Shown here: piece after piece, positions 28,279 to 37,531 of the stretch
Position numbering within the stretch: position 1 is the first letter of the stretch
Layout: each line of letters opens with the position of its first letter
NCBI GenBank assembly: GCA_018697095.1
Contig: JABHSG010000004.1
Span: 124,001 to 188,000 of the forward strand
Direction: 5' to 3'
DNA length: 64,000 nucleotides
Source: an archaeon
Lineage (GTDB): Archaea > Nanobdellota > Nanobdellia > Woesearchaeales > GW2011-AR9
Translations under genes and position numbers: made by a program
The notes under the pieces: generated by a model
What the model saw: the letters and a program-made list of their open reading frames with translations, nothing else
The model's database searches: none
What the model was told of the DNA's origin: nothing

Positions 28279-29555
28279 ATGACTTATCACATTGTAATTG
28301 CAGGTGCTGGTCCTTCTGCTTTAGCTTTTGCTTTAGGATTAAAAGAAGCAAGAGGCCAATACCAAGATGATATTGAAGTAACAATTCTTGAAAGAAATCA
28401 TAGAGATTCTTTGCCTAGAAGATCACTATATACAATGCAAGATTTTCTTGATGAGTTAGGAGTAGATAACGCGCAAGCAGTTGCTATGACTGACAATCAC
28501 CTTCCTGGTTTAGATGCATACGTTGAAGGAGAATATAATCCTGGCTTTAAATTAAAAATAGAAGACCCAAGGTACATGCCAATTTTACTAAACCAAGATG
28601 CATTTTTGGATTACTTAATTGATCAAGTTCCAGGCATGTAAGAATAAATTTTGAAGATGAAGTGACATCTGCTAGAAGACTTGATAGTGCAGGTAGACAC
28701 CAAGTAACAACTAACCATGGACAGTACACAGCAGACTTATTAATTGACAACACAGGTTCAGGTAATTTTTTAGGAAGACTCCTTGGTTATGTAACAGATA
28801 ATCCTTTAGTAGCACCACTTCAAGGTGGAGTTGTGTCAGGAGATTTTGACCCAAAAGCATGTTCAATGTTTTTTGGTGAAACTGTTGGTTGGCAAAGTTG
28901 GATGTCACCAATAGATGCAAACTCTGCGGATTTAGTTTATGCCTCGCCAATGACTTTATCAGATTTGCAAAAAGCAAAGTCTGAAATTGGTCAAAGAGTA
29001 GAAGCTTTAAGACAGTTTGCACAAAGCTGTCTTGGAACTAGTATGCAATTCACTGGCAGCACTTTTAACGACTTCTCAAGAATTCAGCCAGTAAGAACAG
29101 CACGCCAAGGTTTCACAACTATTGGAAATGGTTCAGGAATTGTTAACCCTTACCAAATAGATTCACTAAGACCAAATATGAGAGTTGCAACAATGCTTGC
29201 AAAACAAATAGTTCAAAATGGTATTGGAAAAGAAACTCTTCAAAGTGTAGAAAAATACGGTTTCTCTGATTTCATGTTTGATCGATGTAAGATGCTTGCT
29301 CTCACTAGATTTAGAATGGAACAAAGAACAAACGTTTCACAAAGAAGGTCATTTAAATTTTTTAATGGTTTATTAAGAGAATTAAATTTTGAAAATTCAG
29401 CTGAAATTGTCCTTGGTAGTCAAAGACCAACTGCAATAGAGTATGTAAGAATACTTGCAAGTGTGATTCCTAGGTTAAAAAGAGATAGGATTGAAACATT
29501 AGCAGATGTTTTAATGAAAGCTTGGTATATGACAAAAGAACCACGCTTCGCATAA
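28279..29555 (+). pseudogene. FAD-dependent oxidoreductase (geranylgeranyl-reductase/lycopene-cyclase-like superfamily) split into two ORFs by an apparent frameshift near 28635
   Basis: VIAGAGPSALAFALGL Rossmann motif in ORF1; ORF2 frame extends upstream as HVRINFEDEVTSARRL and continues ADLLIDNTGSGN. Confidence 0.7.
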
Positions 29556-29583
29556 ATAACTCCGTCCAAAAGACAACAAAATC

Positions 29584-29591
29584 TTATATAT
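29584..29591 (+). promoter_or_regulatory. candidate TATA box
   Basis: TTATATAT about 25-30 nt before the structured RNA. Confidence 0.5.
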
Positions 29592-29611
29592 CAAATACTC
29601 CTCAAAAAAGA

Positions 29612-29715
29612 TCTTGTCCTTTCGCAGGGCCAAGGAAAAGGTTTGAGCTAGAAAATCCAGCTGGTTTTAGACTTCGGTCTGCGTAAAACCTGTCCTCCTA
29701 GATGCGAAAGGCAAT
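29612..29715 (+). ncRNA. candidate orphan structured RNA (multi-branch, closed by 9-bp stem)
   Basis: CCTTTCGCA (29618-29626) pairs TGCGAAAGG (29703-29711); internal GGTTTTA-GAC-TTCG-GTC-TGCG-TAAAACC with C(UUCG)G loop; AGCT/AGCT hairpin; T-rich stretch follows. Confidence 0.65.
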
Positions 29716-29816
29716 ACTTTCTTTTCAAATATTTTAAGCTAAATAATTGCAATTGATTAATGACAATCTCTATTTCTAAAAAAAGCTTTATTAAAGCGAA
29801 GCTCATTCTTCAGTAA

Positions 29817-30509
29817 ATGTCAACTCCTAACAAATCAAAAACTACTAAAAATAAAACAAATAACAAGAGTATAGTTATCTTTAGTGCTCATTCTGATGAT
29901 TTTGTAATAGGTGTTGGTGGTACAATTGCTTTTTACAAAGAAAAAGGCTACAAAGTTTACTGTTATGTTTTTTCATATGGCGAAAATTCTCATCCTTGGG
30001 TAGAAGGAAAAAAAGTACAAAATTTTAGAAGTCATGAAGCTTTTGAAGCTGCTAAGGTCCTTGGTTGTGATTGCAAATTTTTTGATTTAAAAGAATTAAA
30101 CTTCACTCAAGATGCAAAAAAAACTAAATTAAAATCAAAACTCAAAAAAATAATAGAAAAAATAAATCCAGAGAAAATATTTACGCATTCCAGTGAAGAC
30201 CCACACCCTGATCATCAAGCAGTTAATGATATCACGCTTGAACTTTATGACTCTTTAAAATCCAAACCTCAAATTCTTTCTTATTCAGTTTGGAACCCAG
30301 TAGAATTCAAAACTCGTCATCCTGCTTTAATTATTTCAATCAAAACTACTTTCAAATTGAAGATGGTAGCACTCCATAAATTCCCAAGCCAAAGATTCAA
30401 TGCAATATATCCATTAATGTTTTTCATTTGGTTCAGAGCAATCAGAGATGGATGGATTATCAAATCCAGATTCGCCGAGAAATTTTATCTAATTCGCAAA
30501 GGTGACTAA
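29817..30509 (+). CDS. PIG-L/LmbE family deacetylase
   Basis: FSAHSDDFVIGVGGTIAFYKEKG...THSSEDPHPDHQAVNDI. Confidence 0.93.
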   Translation: MSTPNKSKTTKNKTNNKSIVIFSAHSDDFVIGVGGTIAFYKEKGYKVYCYVFSYGENSHPWVEGKKVQNFRSHEAFEAAKVLGCDCKFFDLKELNFTQDAKKTKLKSKLKKIIEKINPEKIFTHSSEDPHPDHQAVNDITLELYDSLKSKPQILSYSVWNPVEFKTRHPALIISIKTTFKLKMVALHKFPSQRFNAIYPLMFFIWFRAIRDGWIIKSRFAEKFYLIRKGD

Positions 30510-31674
30510 AATGGATAATACAATACTTCAAGACATTTCCATTTTTGCAAAAGAAAAACCAAAACTGCTAATTGTTGCAGATAGATATCTTCCAAAAGTA
30601 GATGGTGTTCTTGGAACAGTAAATGAATTTATTAAAAAATCAAAAGATGATTTTGATATTAGTTTATTAGTTCCAAAATTTTCAACAGCTAAACTACAAG
30701 GCATTAAACCAATTACTCTAAAACTTACAAAAAAACTAAAAATTTTCGAATATCCACTCACAAAACTTTGTTTTAGCAATCTTAGAAAAACCAAAAAAGC
30801 AGTTAAAAATTCAGATATAATCTTTTTGCAAGAGTACGGTCCAAATTGCATTATGGCTTATTGGTACGCAAGACGTTACAAGAAAAAAATAGCTTTGTAC
30901 ATCCATAATACACCATGGGAGTTTAGTGCAGCTTATTTTAATCTTAGTCAAAGAATATTTACTTTAGTTACTAAAGCCTCAGAATTTGCAATGAACCGTA
31001 TGGATTTAATTATAATCCCATACAAAGAGTACTTCAAAGAGTTAAGTGAGCATCATATTAAAACAAAAATAGAACTAACTAAGTTAGGAATCAATATAAC
31101 TAAATTTTCTCCAACGCAAAACAAACAACAAGAAAGACAAAATCTCAATTTACCAATTCATAAAACAATTTTAACTTATGTGGGAAGATTTTCTAAAGAA
31201 AAAAATCTACAGTTAATAGCAAATGCTATGAAACATCTTGACTCAAAAAGTTTTCATTTGCTTTTAGTTGGTGATGGTGATAAAGAGATTAAAGAACTCT
31301 TCAAAACTTATGAAAATGTAACTATGACTGGTTTTGTAAATAACGTACAAGATTATCTAAAAGCTAGTGATATTTTCATAATGCCATCACGAACTGAAAC
31401 AACTTCTTTAGCAACTCTTGAGGCGATGGCTTGTGCAGTACCAGTTCTTGCTACAAAAGTTGGGTTTATACAAAGCTATTTGAAAAGAGGCTACAATGGA
31501 GAATTTATTCCTAAAGAAGAACCAAAAATACTTGTAAAAAAGATTATGAAACTGGTTCAAAACCCTTCTTATTATCGTAAACTATCTTTGAACGCTAGAA
31601 ACATGGTAGCTTACCAATTTTCTTGGGGACGTTCAATTAGTAAAATGAAAAAACTTCTAAAATCACTTATCTAA
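30502..31674 (+). CDS. glycosyltransferase family 4-like
   Basis: TYVGRFSKEKNLQLIANAM...DIFIMPSRTETTSLATLEAMACAVPVLATKVG. Confidence 0.93.
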   Translation: MTKMDNTILQDISIFAKEKPKLLIVADRYLPKVDGVLGTVNEFIKKSKDDFDISLLVPKFSTAKLQGIKPITLKLTKKLKIFEYPLTKLCFSNLRKTKKAVKNSDIIFLQEYGPNCIMAYWYARRYKKKIALYIHNTPWEFSAAYFNLSQRIFTLVTKASEFAMNRMDLIIIPYKEYFKELSEHHIKTKIELTKLGINITKFSPTQNKQQERQNLNLPIHKTILTYVGRFSKEKNLQLIANAMKHLDSKSFHLLLVGDGDKEIKELFKTYENVTMTGFVNNVQDYLKASDIFIMPSRTETTSLATLEAMACAVPVLATKVGFIQSYLKRGYNGEFIPKEEPKILVKKIMKLVQNPSYYRKLSLNARNMVAYQFSWGRSISKMKKLLKSLI

Positions 31675-31777
31675 AAGATAAATTCTACAAAAAACAATAG
31701 CATGTATATACCCTATAAACCAAACACATATAATAAAACCAATATGAGCAAGACCAGGTAGTTTTTGAGGTGTAACA

Positions 31778-31972
31778 ATGAGTACTTACGATTATGAAGA
31801 TAAAAATTCAGACGAAGCTTTCATGGAAGGCTTTGAAGATGAGATGGAAGTAGATGAATGCGCAGAGTGCGGATCTGCTTTAAGAGAAGAAACTTTTCAA
31901 AAGACAATCGATGGTGATAGTCTTAGCTTTTGTACAACAGATTGCGCAAAAGATTACAAAGATACCATTTAA
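31778..31972 (+). CDS. small acidic putative zinc-finger protein
   Basis: CAECGSAL...FCTTDCAKDY. Confidence 0.65.
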   Translation: MSTYDYEDKNSDEAFMEGFEDEMEVDECAECGSALREETFQKTIDGDSLSFCTTDCAKDYKDTI

Positions 31973-32060
31973 TTTTTTTAATTCTTATTACTCTCTCTAG
32001 ATATTAATTTTACTACAAAAAAGGGATTAAATTTAAAAATAATCTTCAAAAATAAAGGGT

Positions 32061-32534
32061 ATGAACCTAGAAAATTTTTTGAATGATAAAGGCCTAATTA
32101 GAATTTCTTCTCTAAACCAAGTTATTTTCAGGAAATCAAAGTTCCTAGTTGACACAATGTATGCTGAAGATGATAAACTTGCAATTTATCCAATATTAAA
32201 AAAAAGGCATCTTGTACATGATTTACTCAACCTTTATGGTACCCATTGGAGATACACAACTGCAATTCCAGAATGGGAAGCTAACCTTGAAAGAAGAGAA
32301 GGAGATAGCCATGTTGTATTTAAAAATTTAAGAGAAGGAAAAAAAGATCAAAGACATGGGTTATTCGCTTTTACACAACAATATGTAAGAAGGTTTGGAA
32401 GTCTATGGGTTTTTGATTGTGATAGAGATAACGATGGATTAGAATTTCGTAACAACGCATTGGTTCCAATGTTTCAAGGTGACAATAGGGAATACAAACA
32501 AATGAAAAATAGAATAAAAAGTCAGCTCACTTAA
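32061..32534 (+). CDS. hypothetical protein
   Basis: 157-aa ORF. Confidence 0.55.
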   Translation: MNLENFLNDKGLIRISSLNQVIFRKSKFLVDTMYAEDDKLAIYPILKKRHLVHDLLNLYGTHWRYTTAIPEWEANLERREGDSHVVFKNLREGKKDQRHGLFAFTQQYVRRFGSLWVFDCDRDNDGLEFRNNALVPMFQGDNREYKQMKNRIKSQLT

Positions 32535-33540
32535 CCATATACTTCTCTGCAACTTCTACTTCGCCATCTATATCTTCTCTTGTCTGGCGCCTAATTGTAT
32601 TACCACAACGCCTGCAATGCATAGCGTCAACTTCATGACCAACAAGTCCACATTTCTTACATTCTGTGTTATGCTTTTGTCCAGAGCTAACAATAACTTT
32701 CAAAAGTTTTCCTAGCTGCCATGGAATCATTGCAACACCTGTAAGTATCATTACTACTGTTATTGCGCGACCAAGTGGTGATAGTGGAGTTACATCACCA
32801 TAACCTACTGTACTTAAAGTTACAATTGCAAAATAAAGTGCATGCCAAATAGTCCCAAACCCATCAGGCTGCGCAACACTTTCAACTGCCCAAATAAATC
32901 CAGCGAATACAAAGATGATTGTGAAGACTGTCAGAACAATTCTAATTATGATTAGTTCAGTATCAGTTAAGTAACCAAAGAGTGTCTTACGGCCTTTAAA
33001 CGCTCTTTGAAACCGAAGTATCCGTAAAATTCTAAACAAACGTAGTATTCTAAAAATCCGAACAAAAGAAAGGTTCACAAAATTCACAAGTACTGGTATA
33101 ATTGCAATCAAATCAATTAGTGAATACAAATTAAAGAAATGTTTAACCTTTTTTTGAGCAACCCACATCCTTAGGCCATATTCAATTATAAAAAAACTAA
33201 CAAGTACAAGTTCTGAGTACCAAAAAAAGTTGTGCCAAGCCTCAGATACATTATGTGTATCAGCAATAAAAAAAGCGATCGCTAAAAAGTTCAATAAAAA
33301 CATGGTTCCTTCAAACCATCTCCCATAAGAAGTTTCATAATTATCAATATGTTTAGAAAAAAATCTGTGCATTACATGTGATATCCCTTTCTCAGCATCA
33401 TGAAGTAATTCTAAGTCAACATCATCTTCTTCTTTTTGCATTTTAGAAAGAACATGATGAGCCTTTCTACGCCTTATAGTAGGTTTAGTCTTAGGAATTT
33501 TATTCTTCTTTTTAGAATTACGTTTAACTGACCTAACCAT
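32527..33540 (-). CDS. voltage-gated potassium channel-like protein with C-terminal zinc ribbon
   Basis: S4-like RIFRILRLFRILRILRFQRAF; selectivity filter TLSTVGYGDVTP; C-terminal CKKCGLVGHEVDAMHCRRCGNTI. Confidence 0.95.
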   Translation of the reverse strand: MVRSVKRNSKKKNKIPKTKPTIRRRKAHHVLSKMQKEEDDVDLELLHDAEKGISHVMHRFFSKHIDNYETSYGRWFEGTMFLLNFLAIAFFIADTHNVSEAWHNFFWYSELVLVSFFIIEYGLRMWVAQKKVKHFFNLYSLIDLIAIIPVLVNFVNLSFVRIFRILRLFRILRILRFQRAFKGRKTLFGYLTDTELIIIRIVLTVFTIIFVFAGFIWAVESVAQPDGFGTIWHALYFAIVTLSTVGYGDVTPLSPLGRAITVVMILTGVAMIPWQLGKLLKVIVSSGQKHNTECKKCGLVGHEVDAMHCRRCGNTIRRQTREDIDGEVEVAEKYMVK

Positions 33541-33625
33541 TTACACCTACCTAAGTGAATATAACTGTTAAAGCATATTTAAAACTTCGTCAAAAGTTAA
33601 GAAGCAAAAATCTTTTAAATTAAGT

Positions 33626-33883
33626 ATGATATACAATTTTATGGGAACAAGTAGTATTGATAATCACCTTATGAAGAAAAGTCATGTTGCGGGTTTTTTA
33701 AGTGGATTAGTTGACGGAGTAGCTACTTCTGTTTTCCCTACAAGCCATGGTTCTCAAGACTATACCTTGAAAGCTCAACAGATAGGATACGATTTAGGTA
33801 GTTCTGTTGTCCAAAAATCAATGTCTATAGCTGAAACAATACGTTTTGGTGTAGGAATTTTTGCACAAGATTATAGGCGCTAA
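33626..33883 (+). CDS. hypothetical small protein
   Basis: 85-aa ORF. Confidence 0.45.
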   Translation: MIYNFMGTSSIDNHLMKKSHVAGFLSGLVDGVATSVFPTSHGSQDYTLKAQQIGYDLGSSVVQKSMSIAETIRFGVGIFAQDYRR

Positions 33884-33931
33884 GAAATAAAAACATCTAA
33901 TTTTATAAACTGCAAATAATAAATCAGAAAA

Positions 33932-34144
33932 ATGGGAATGTATGATGCTCTTGAAGGGGTGAAATATTTTGAACTTGCGATATCAGCAGTAGCAGCAGCA
34001 GCTTTAATAATTCCCATTGCAGTGACATACCTTAATAAACCTAATTCAGAAATAAGAGTACCAGAACCAAGTAGCTTAGAACTAAAATTAGACTCTGGAG
34101 ATAGTTCAATTAACCAAGACTCCGGGCTCAATATTCAATACTAA
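33932..34144 (+). CDS. hypothetical single-TM small protein
   Basis: 70-aa ORF with hydrophobic helix AISAVAAAALIIPIAVTY. Confidence 0.45.
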   Translation: MGMYDALEGVKYFELAISAVAAAALIIPIAVTYLNKPNSEIRVPEPSSLELKLDSGDSSINQDSGLNIQY

Positions 34145-34179
34145 ACAATCAAGAAACTGTAAAACAAAGTTTTACTGGC

Positions 34180-34716
34180 TTAGAGACTTTTTGTTTCAAA
34201 GAATAATTCTTCGCACTTCTTTATCCGCGCCTTTGTAGAAACCAAGCGACGATTTGCCTCAGCACATAATCTTTCAATATAACCCTTAGTCAAACTGTTG
34301 TCAAGTACAGTTTCAATTCTACCAGTATCATTAAGTTCTAAGATTAAATTTTTCAAAGAGATCATTCCACTTTTCTTAAGTCCGTTAGTATGCAAAATAG
34401 AAAGCATTGAACTCGCAGCTTCAAAATTTTTACATTTGATATGCACAATAAAAGGTTCATACATAAATCGTAAAACCTCATCATCACCTAATCCACTCAC
34501 AATTTCAAAAACCTTCAAAAAATCACAAGCATCATGGGTTTTATACACCCATTTGGCATCTCCTTTCTTAACTCCACTCATAAGAGTGATTCTTCCAGAG
34601 CATGAACTAGTTGTTTCATAGTCTCCACCTTCCTTATTCAACACATCCAAAAGATCTATGATGTCAGCATCAATGAACCCTTGGGGCGATTTATCTACAT
34701 TTACACTAAAAGCCAT
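34180..34716 (-). CDS. taw3: tRNA wybutosine-synthesis Tyw3/Taw3 family methyltransferase
   Basis: KSPQGFIDADIIDLLDVLN...YETTSSCSGRITL...FMYEPFIVHIKC. Confidence 0.9.
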   Translation of the reverse strand: MAFSVNVDKSPQGFIDADIIDLLDVLNKEGGDYETTSSCSGRITLMSGVKKGDAKWVYKTHDACDFLKVFEIVSGLGDDEVLRFMYEPFIVHIKCKNFEAASSMLSILHTNGLKKSGMISLKNLILELNDTGRIETVLDNSLTKGYIERLCAEANRRLVSTKARIKKCEELFFETKSL

Positions 34717-34805
34717 ATCATATCCAAATTATAATCTCTTTAAGAACTTAACGAAGAAAATGAACATTACTACAAATAAAAAAAGAATTAAAAATGAAAT
34801 AAGAA

Positions 34806-35138
34806 TTACTTGTTCTTATCATAAATCTCTTTAAGTTTTTCAGTCAAAGCTGGTTTTGGATTAAATCCAACAATTTCACCAACTTCTTTTCCACCTTTAA
34901 AGATTTTTAAGTTAGGGATCCCACGAATTCCAAATTCCTGTGAAATTTCAGGGTGGTCTTCTGTGCTTAGTTTTGCAAAAGTTAGTCCTTCGAATTGTTC
35001 GTCAGAACTTACTTCTTCAAGAACAGGCGCTAGAGCTTTACAAGGTCCACACCAACTAGCCCAAAAATCAACTAGAATAAATGCTCCATCTTCCTTTACA
35101 AGTTTGTTAAATTCTTCTGCATTAAGTGCTTTTACCAT
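34806..35138 (-). CDS. trxA: thioredoxin
   Basis: VDFWASWCGPCKALAPVLEE...FGIRGIPNLKIFKGGKEV. Confidence 0.97.
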   Translation of the reverse strand: MVKALNAEEFNKLVKEDGAFILVDFWASWCGPCKALAPVLEEVSSDEQFEGLTFAKLSTEDHPEISQEFGIRGIPNLKIFKGGKEVGEIVGFNPKPALTEKLKEIYDKNK

Positions 35139-35179
35139 AATTATGTCCCTCTAAATTTATAGTAATACACCTAAATTCA

Positions 35180-35191
35180 CGGTATATAAAG
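35180..35191 (-). promoter_or_regulatory. TATA box for trxA
   Basis: CTTTATATACCG on minus strand about 45 nt upstream of trxA start. Confidence 0.5.
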
Positions 35192-35261
35192 TTTGTGAAC
35201 GCAGTGAGTAAATATTGAAAATTTTAATTTCCATAAACTTGTACATAGAACAATTAAAGCT

Positions 35262-35843
35262 TCAAACAATAATCCCAAGCTTCTCAAACTCTTTTTCTAA
35301 TTCATCAATTTTAATCAAATGAATCCCTTGGATTCCAAGTGACTTTGCCATTTCAACATTTTTAAGACTATCATCAATAAAAATACAATCTGAAGCATCA
35401 GCTCCAAGTTCCATTAATACTTTATCAAAAAACTCGCGACCAGGTTTCTGGCAGCCAATTTCGCTTGAAAAAAACAATTTTCTAAAAAAATTCAAATTAT
35501 AATTTGCTTGAATGTAATCTGTTTTAAATTTCATCTGATTTGATGCTATAACAACTTCGTACTTTGAAGACAATCGCCTGGCCAATTCAAAATTAACACT
35601 TAGTGGTAATTCTACAAGTGCTCGCATCATTTCATCACCTTTAATTCCAAAATCAGATTCCATCCCAGATAAAAAAGTAGAATAGTCACTAGAACAACTA
35701 GACATTTTTTCATATTTGGCAATTACTTTAGCAAGCTCATTAACATTAATTCCATACTTAGGACCTAAACGTTCAGCAGCATATCTAACATCACCTGGAG
35801 ATAAAACACCTCCCCAATCAAACAATAAATATTTCACCATCAA
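35262..35843 (-). CDS. HAD-family hydrolase
   Basis: LLFDWGGVLSPGD; CQKPGREFFDKVL; CIFIDDSLKNVEMAKSLG. Confidence 0.88.
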   Translation of the reverse strand: MMVKYLLFDWGGVLSPGDVRYAAERLGPKYGINVNELAKVIAKYEKMSSCSSDYSTFLSGMESDFGIKGDEMMRALVELPLSVNFELARRLSSKYEVVIASNQMKFKTDYIQANYNLNFFRKLFFSSEIGCQKPGREFFDKVLMELGADASDCIFIDDSLKNVEMAKSLGIQGIHLIKIDELEKEFEKLGIIV

Positions 35844-35893
35844 AAATTAAAAGAAAAAACAATCTATAAACGTTATGAAATATAATCAGAAAA

Positions 35894-36757
35894 TTAAGAC
35901 AAAATATCCCTTAATAAGTCATTTACATATTTAAAGTTAGGATCACCAAGAAGTATCACGTCATAACCTTTTTTGAATGCTTCAAGCCTCTCATCAACGC
36001 GATCATTTAAGAATCCAATTGATAAAACTTCATCATGTTCAAGTCCAGCAGCCATTCCCAAATCGCCAAGTCCATCACCAAGAAGTATTACATTACTTCT
36101 TTTTTTTACTGATTCATAATACGAATGCTCTTTTACATTTGTTTCATTTTTATTCACAGACGTAATCATTGGCGTACTGTGCCCAATAGCTTTTCCATTT
36201 TCATCAAATTCAAAAAAGTTCGCAATCAGGTGTACATTCTTAGACATAAGCCCAGTTTGCTTCAATTTCATTTTGATTACATCTCCTTGCCCAGAAGATA
36301 AAATAAGAATAGGAATATTCTCTTCCATAAGACGCCTAAAAAACATTGCAATCCCATCACGCAGTTTCAATGTCTTATCTGTTACTAATCTCTTGATCAT
36401 ATCTTTACGCATTCCATACTTAACCAAGATTCCCCAATGTTTTTCCCACCACTCTTGCATTTTCTGATATTTTAGTTCAAAAGAAATCTTTGTATCAATT
36501 TCGATAGGATAATATTTTTCCTTAAGTGCTTTACTTTTACTCAGATATTCATCTCCTAAAAGGCCACTATCACGAATACGTTGATAACTAGAAACAAACC
36601 TATCTCCACTAACATACGCCTGAGTTAATGTCTTATCAAAGTCAGTCACAATATGTAGCGAACTTGCACCACTTTTTTTCAAAGCAGCAATTTTAGCTTC
36701 AAATTCAGAAGGCCTAGATATAATCACATTAGGATCCATAAAGAATAGCCTGAACAT
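35894..36757 (-). CDS. HAD-superfamily pyrimidine 5'-nucleotidase, UMPH-1/NT5C3-like
   Basis: TDFDKTLTQAYV; LKEKYYPIEIDTKISFELKYQKMQEWW; ILILSSGQGDVIKMKLKQTG; LLGDGLGDLGMAAGLEHDEVLSIGFLNDRVDERLEAFKKGYDVIL. Confidence 0.85.
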   Translation of the reverse strand: MFRLFFMDPNVIISRPSEFEAKIAALKKSGASSLHIVTDFDKTLTQAYVSGDRFVSSYQRIRDSGLLGDEYLSKSKALKEKYYPIEIDTKISFELKYQKMQEWWEKHWGILVKYGMRKDMIKRLVTDKTLKLRDGIAMFFRRLMEENIPILILSSGQGDVIKMKLKQTGLMSKNVHLIANFFEFDENGKAIGHSTPMITSVNKNETNVKEHSYYESVKKRSNVILLGDGLGDLGMAAGLEHDEVLSIGFLNDRVDERLEAFKKGYDVILLGDPNFKYVNDLLRDILS

Positions 36758-36837
36758 ACTCTTGATAAAGCTTACTAATCATTTGCGAATATTTATGTCA
36801 GTATCTTTTAAAAGAGCAAGAAGAAAACAAAAGACTC

Positions 36838-37473
36838 ATGATCTATCCAACAACTACAGTAGCTGACCCTGAATCCTCTGGGATGAAAATGCCTCGTCAA
36901 GCAACATTTCTTCATTATGGTTCAATAGATCAAACTGCCATTATTCGTGAACTTAAAGATGATCAAAGACACCCAATTGGGCCAACCTATCTAAGATTTA
37001 TGACTCCAGATTTTCTTGGAGGAAGAATTGCAGGACTTTGGCATGGAACAACTTCAAAATTAACTGGTCTTTGGGAATATCAAGGAGACATATTAACTTG
37101 GAATGAAATAAGTGAACTTAGCCTCAGTACAAGTCATTCTGCAAGATATATGCAAGCAAGAAGGCAAACCCCACAAACACAAGAGATGGGTTTTGATCAA
37201 ATACTAACAGTCCTATTCCCAGGTATGAATAAAGAAGAACTACTTGAAAAAAACCCAGGCCTTGACAGAATTAGTAGAGCTTCATATGGACATCAAAATG
37301 ATGGAATTTATCCAATCTGTTTCCAAGGACAGTGGGGAAGAACTGATGAAAGAGGATTAACTTTAAAATTAATACATCCTAATGAAGCTGCAGATTACGA
37401 AATCATTGGATTAAAAAATAAACATAAAGGTAAAAGACCAGAAGAAGTAGTTACCCTATTTCAAGATGATTAA
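36838..37473 (+). CDS. hypothetical protein
   Basis: 211-aa ORF. Confidence 0.6.
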   Translation: MIYPTTTVADPESSGMKMPRQATFLHYGSIDQTAIIRELKDDQRHPIGPTYLRFMTPDFLGGRIAGLWHGTTSKLTGLWEYQGDILTWNEISELSLSTSHSARYMQARRQTPQTQEMGFDQILTVLFPGMNKEELLEKNPGLDRISRASYGHQNDGIYPICFQGQWGRTDERGLTLKLIHPNEAADYEIIGLKNKHKGKRPEEVVTLFQDD

Positions 37474-37531
37474 TTATAATCAAAGACCAATTCCATAACA
37501 TTCTTAAACACTAATCTTCCAAATTCCATCT

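Noticed and set aside
29612-29715. RNase P RNA, SRP RNA or H/ACA guide assignment for the structured RNA
   Set aside because: Lacks the RNase P conserved regions, the SRP helix-8 motif, kink-turn GA pairs and an ACA box by eye; left as orphan.
29817-31674. Firm call of bacillithiol BshA/BshB
   Set aside because: GT4 sequence (IHNTPWEFSAAYF) looks at least as close to lipid glycosyltransferases; no BshC seen in the window.
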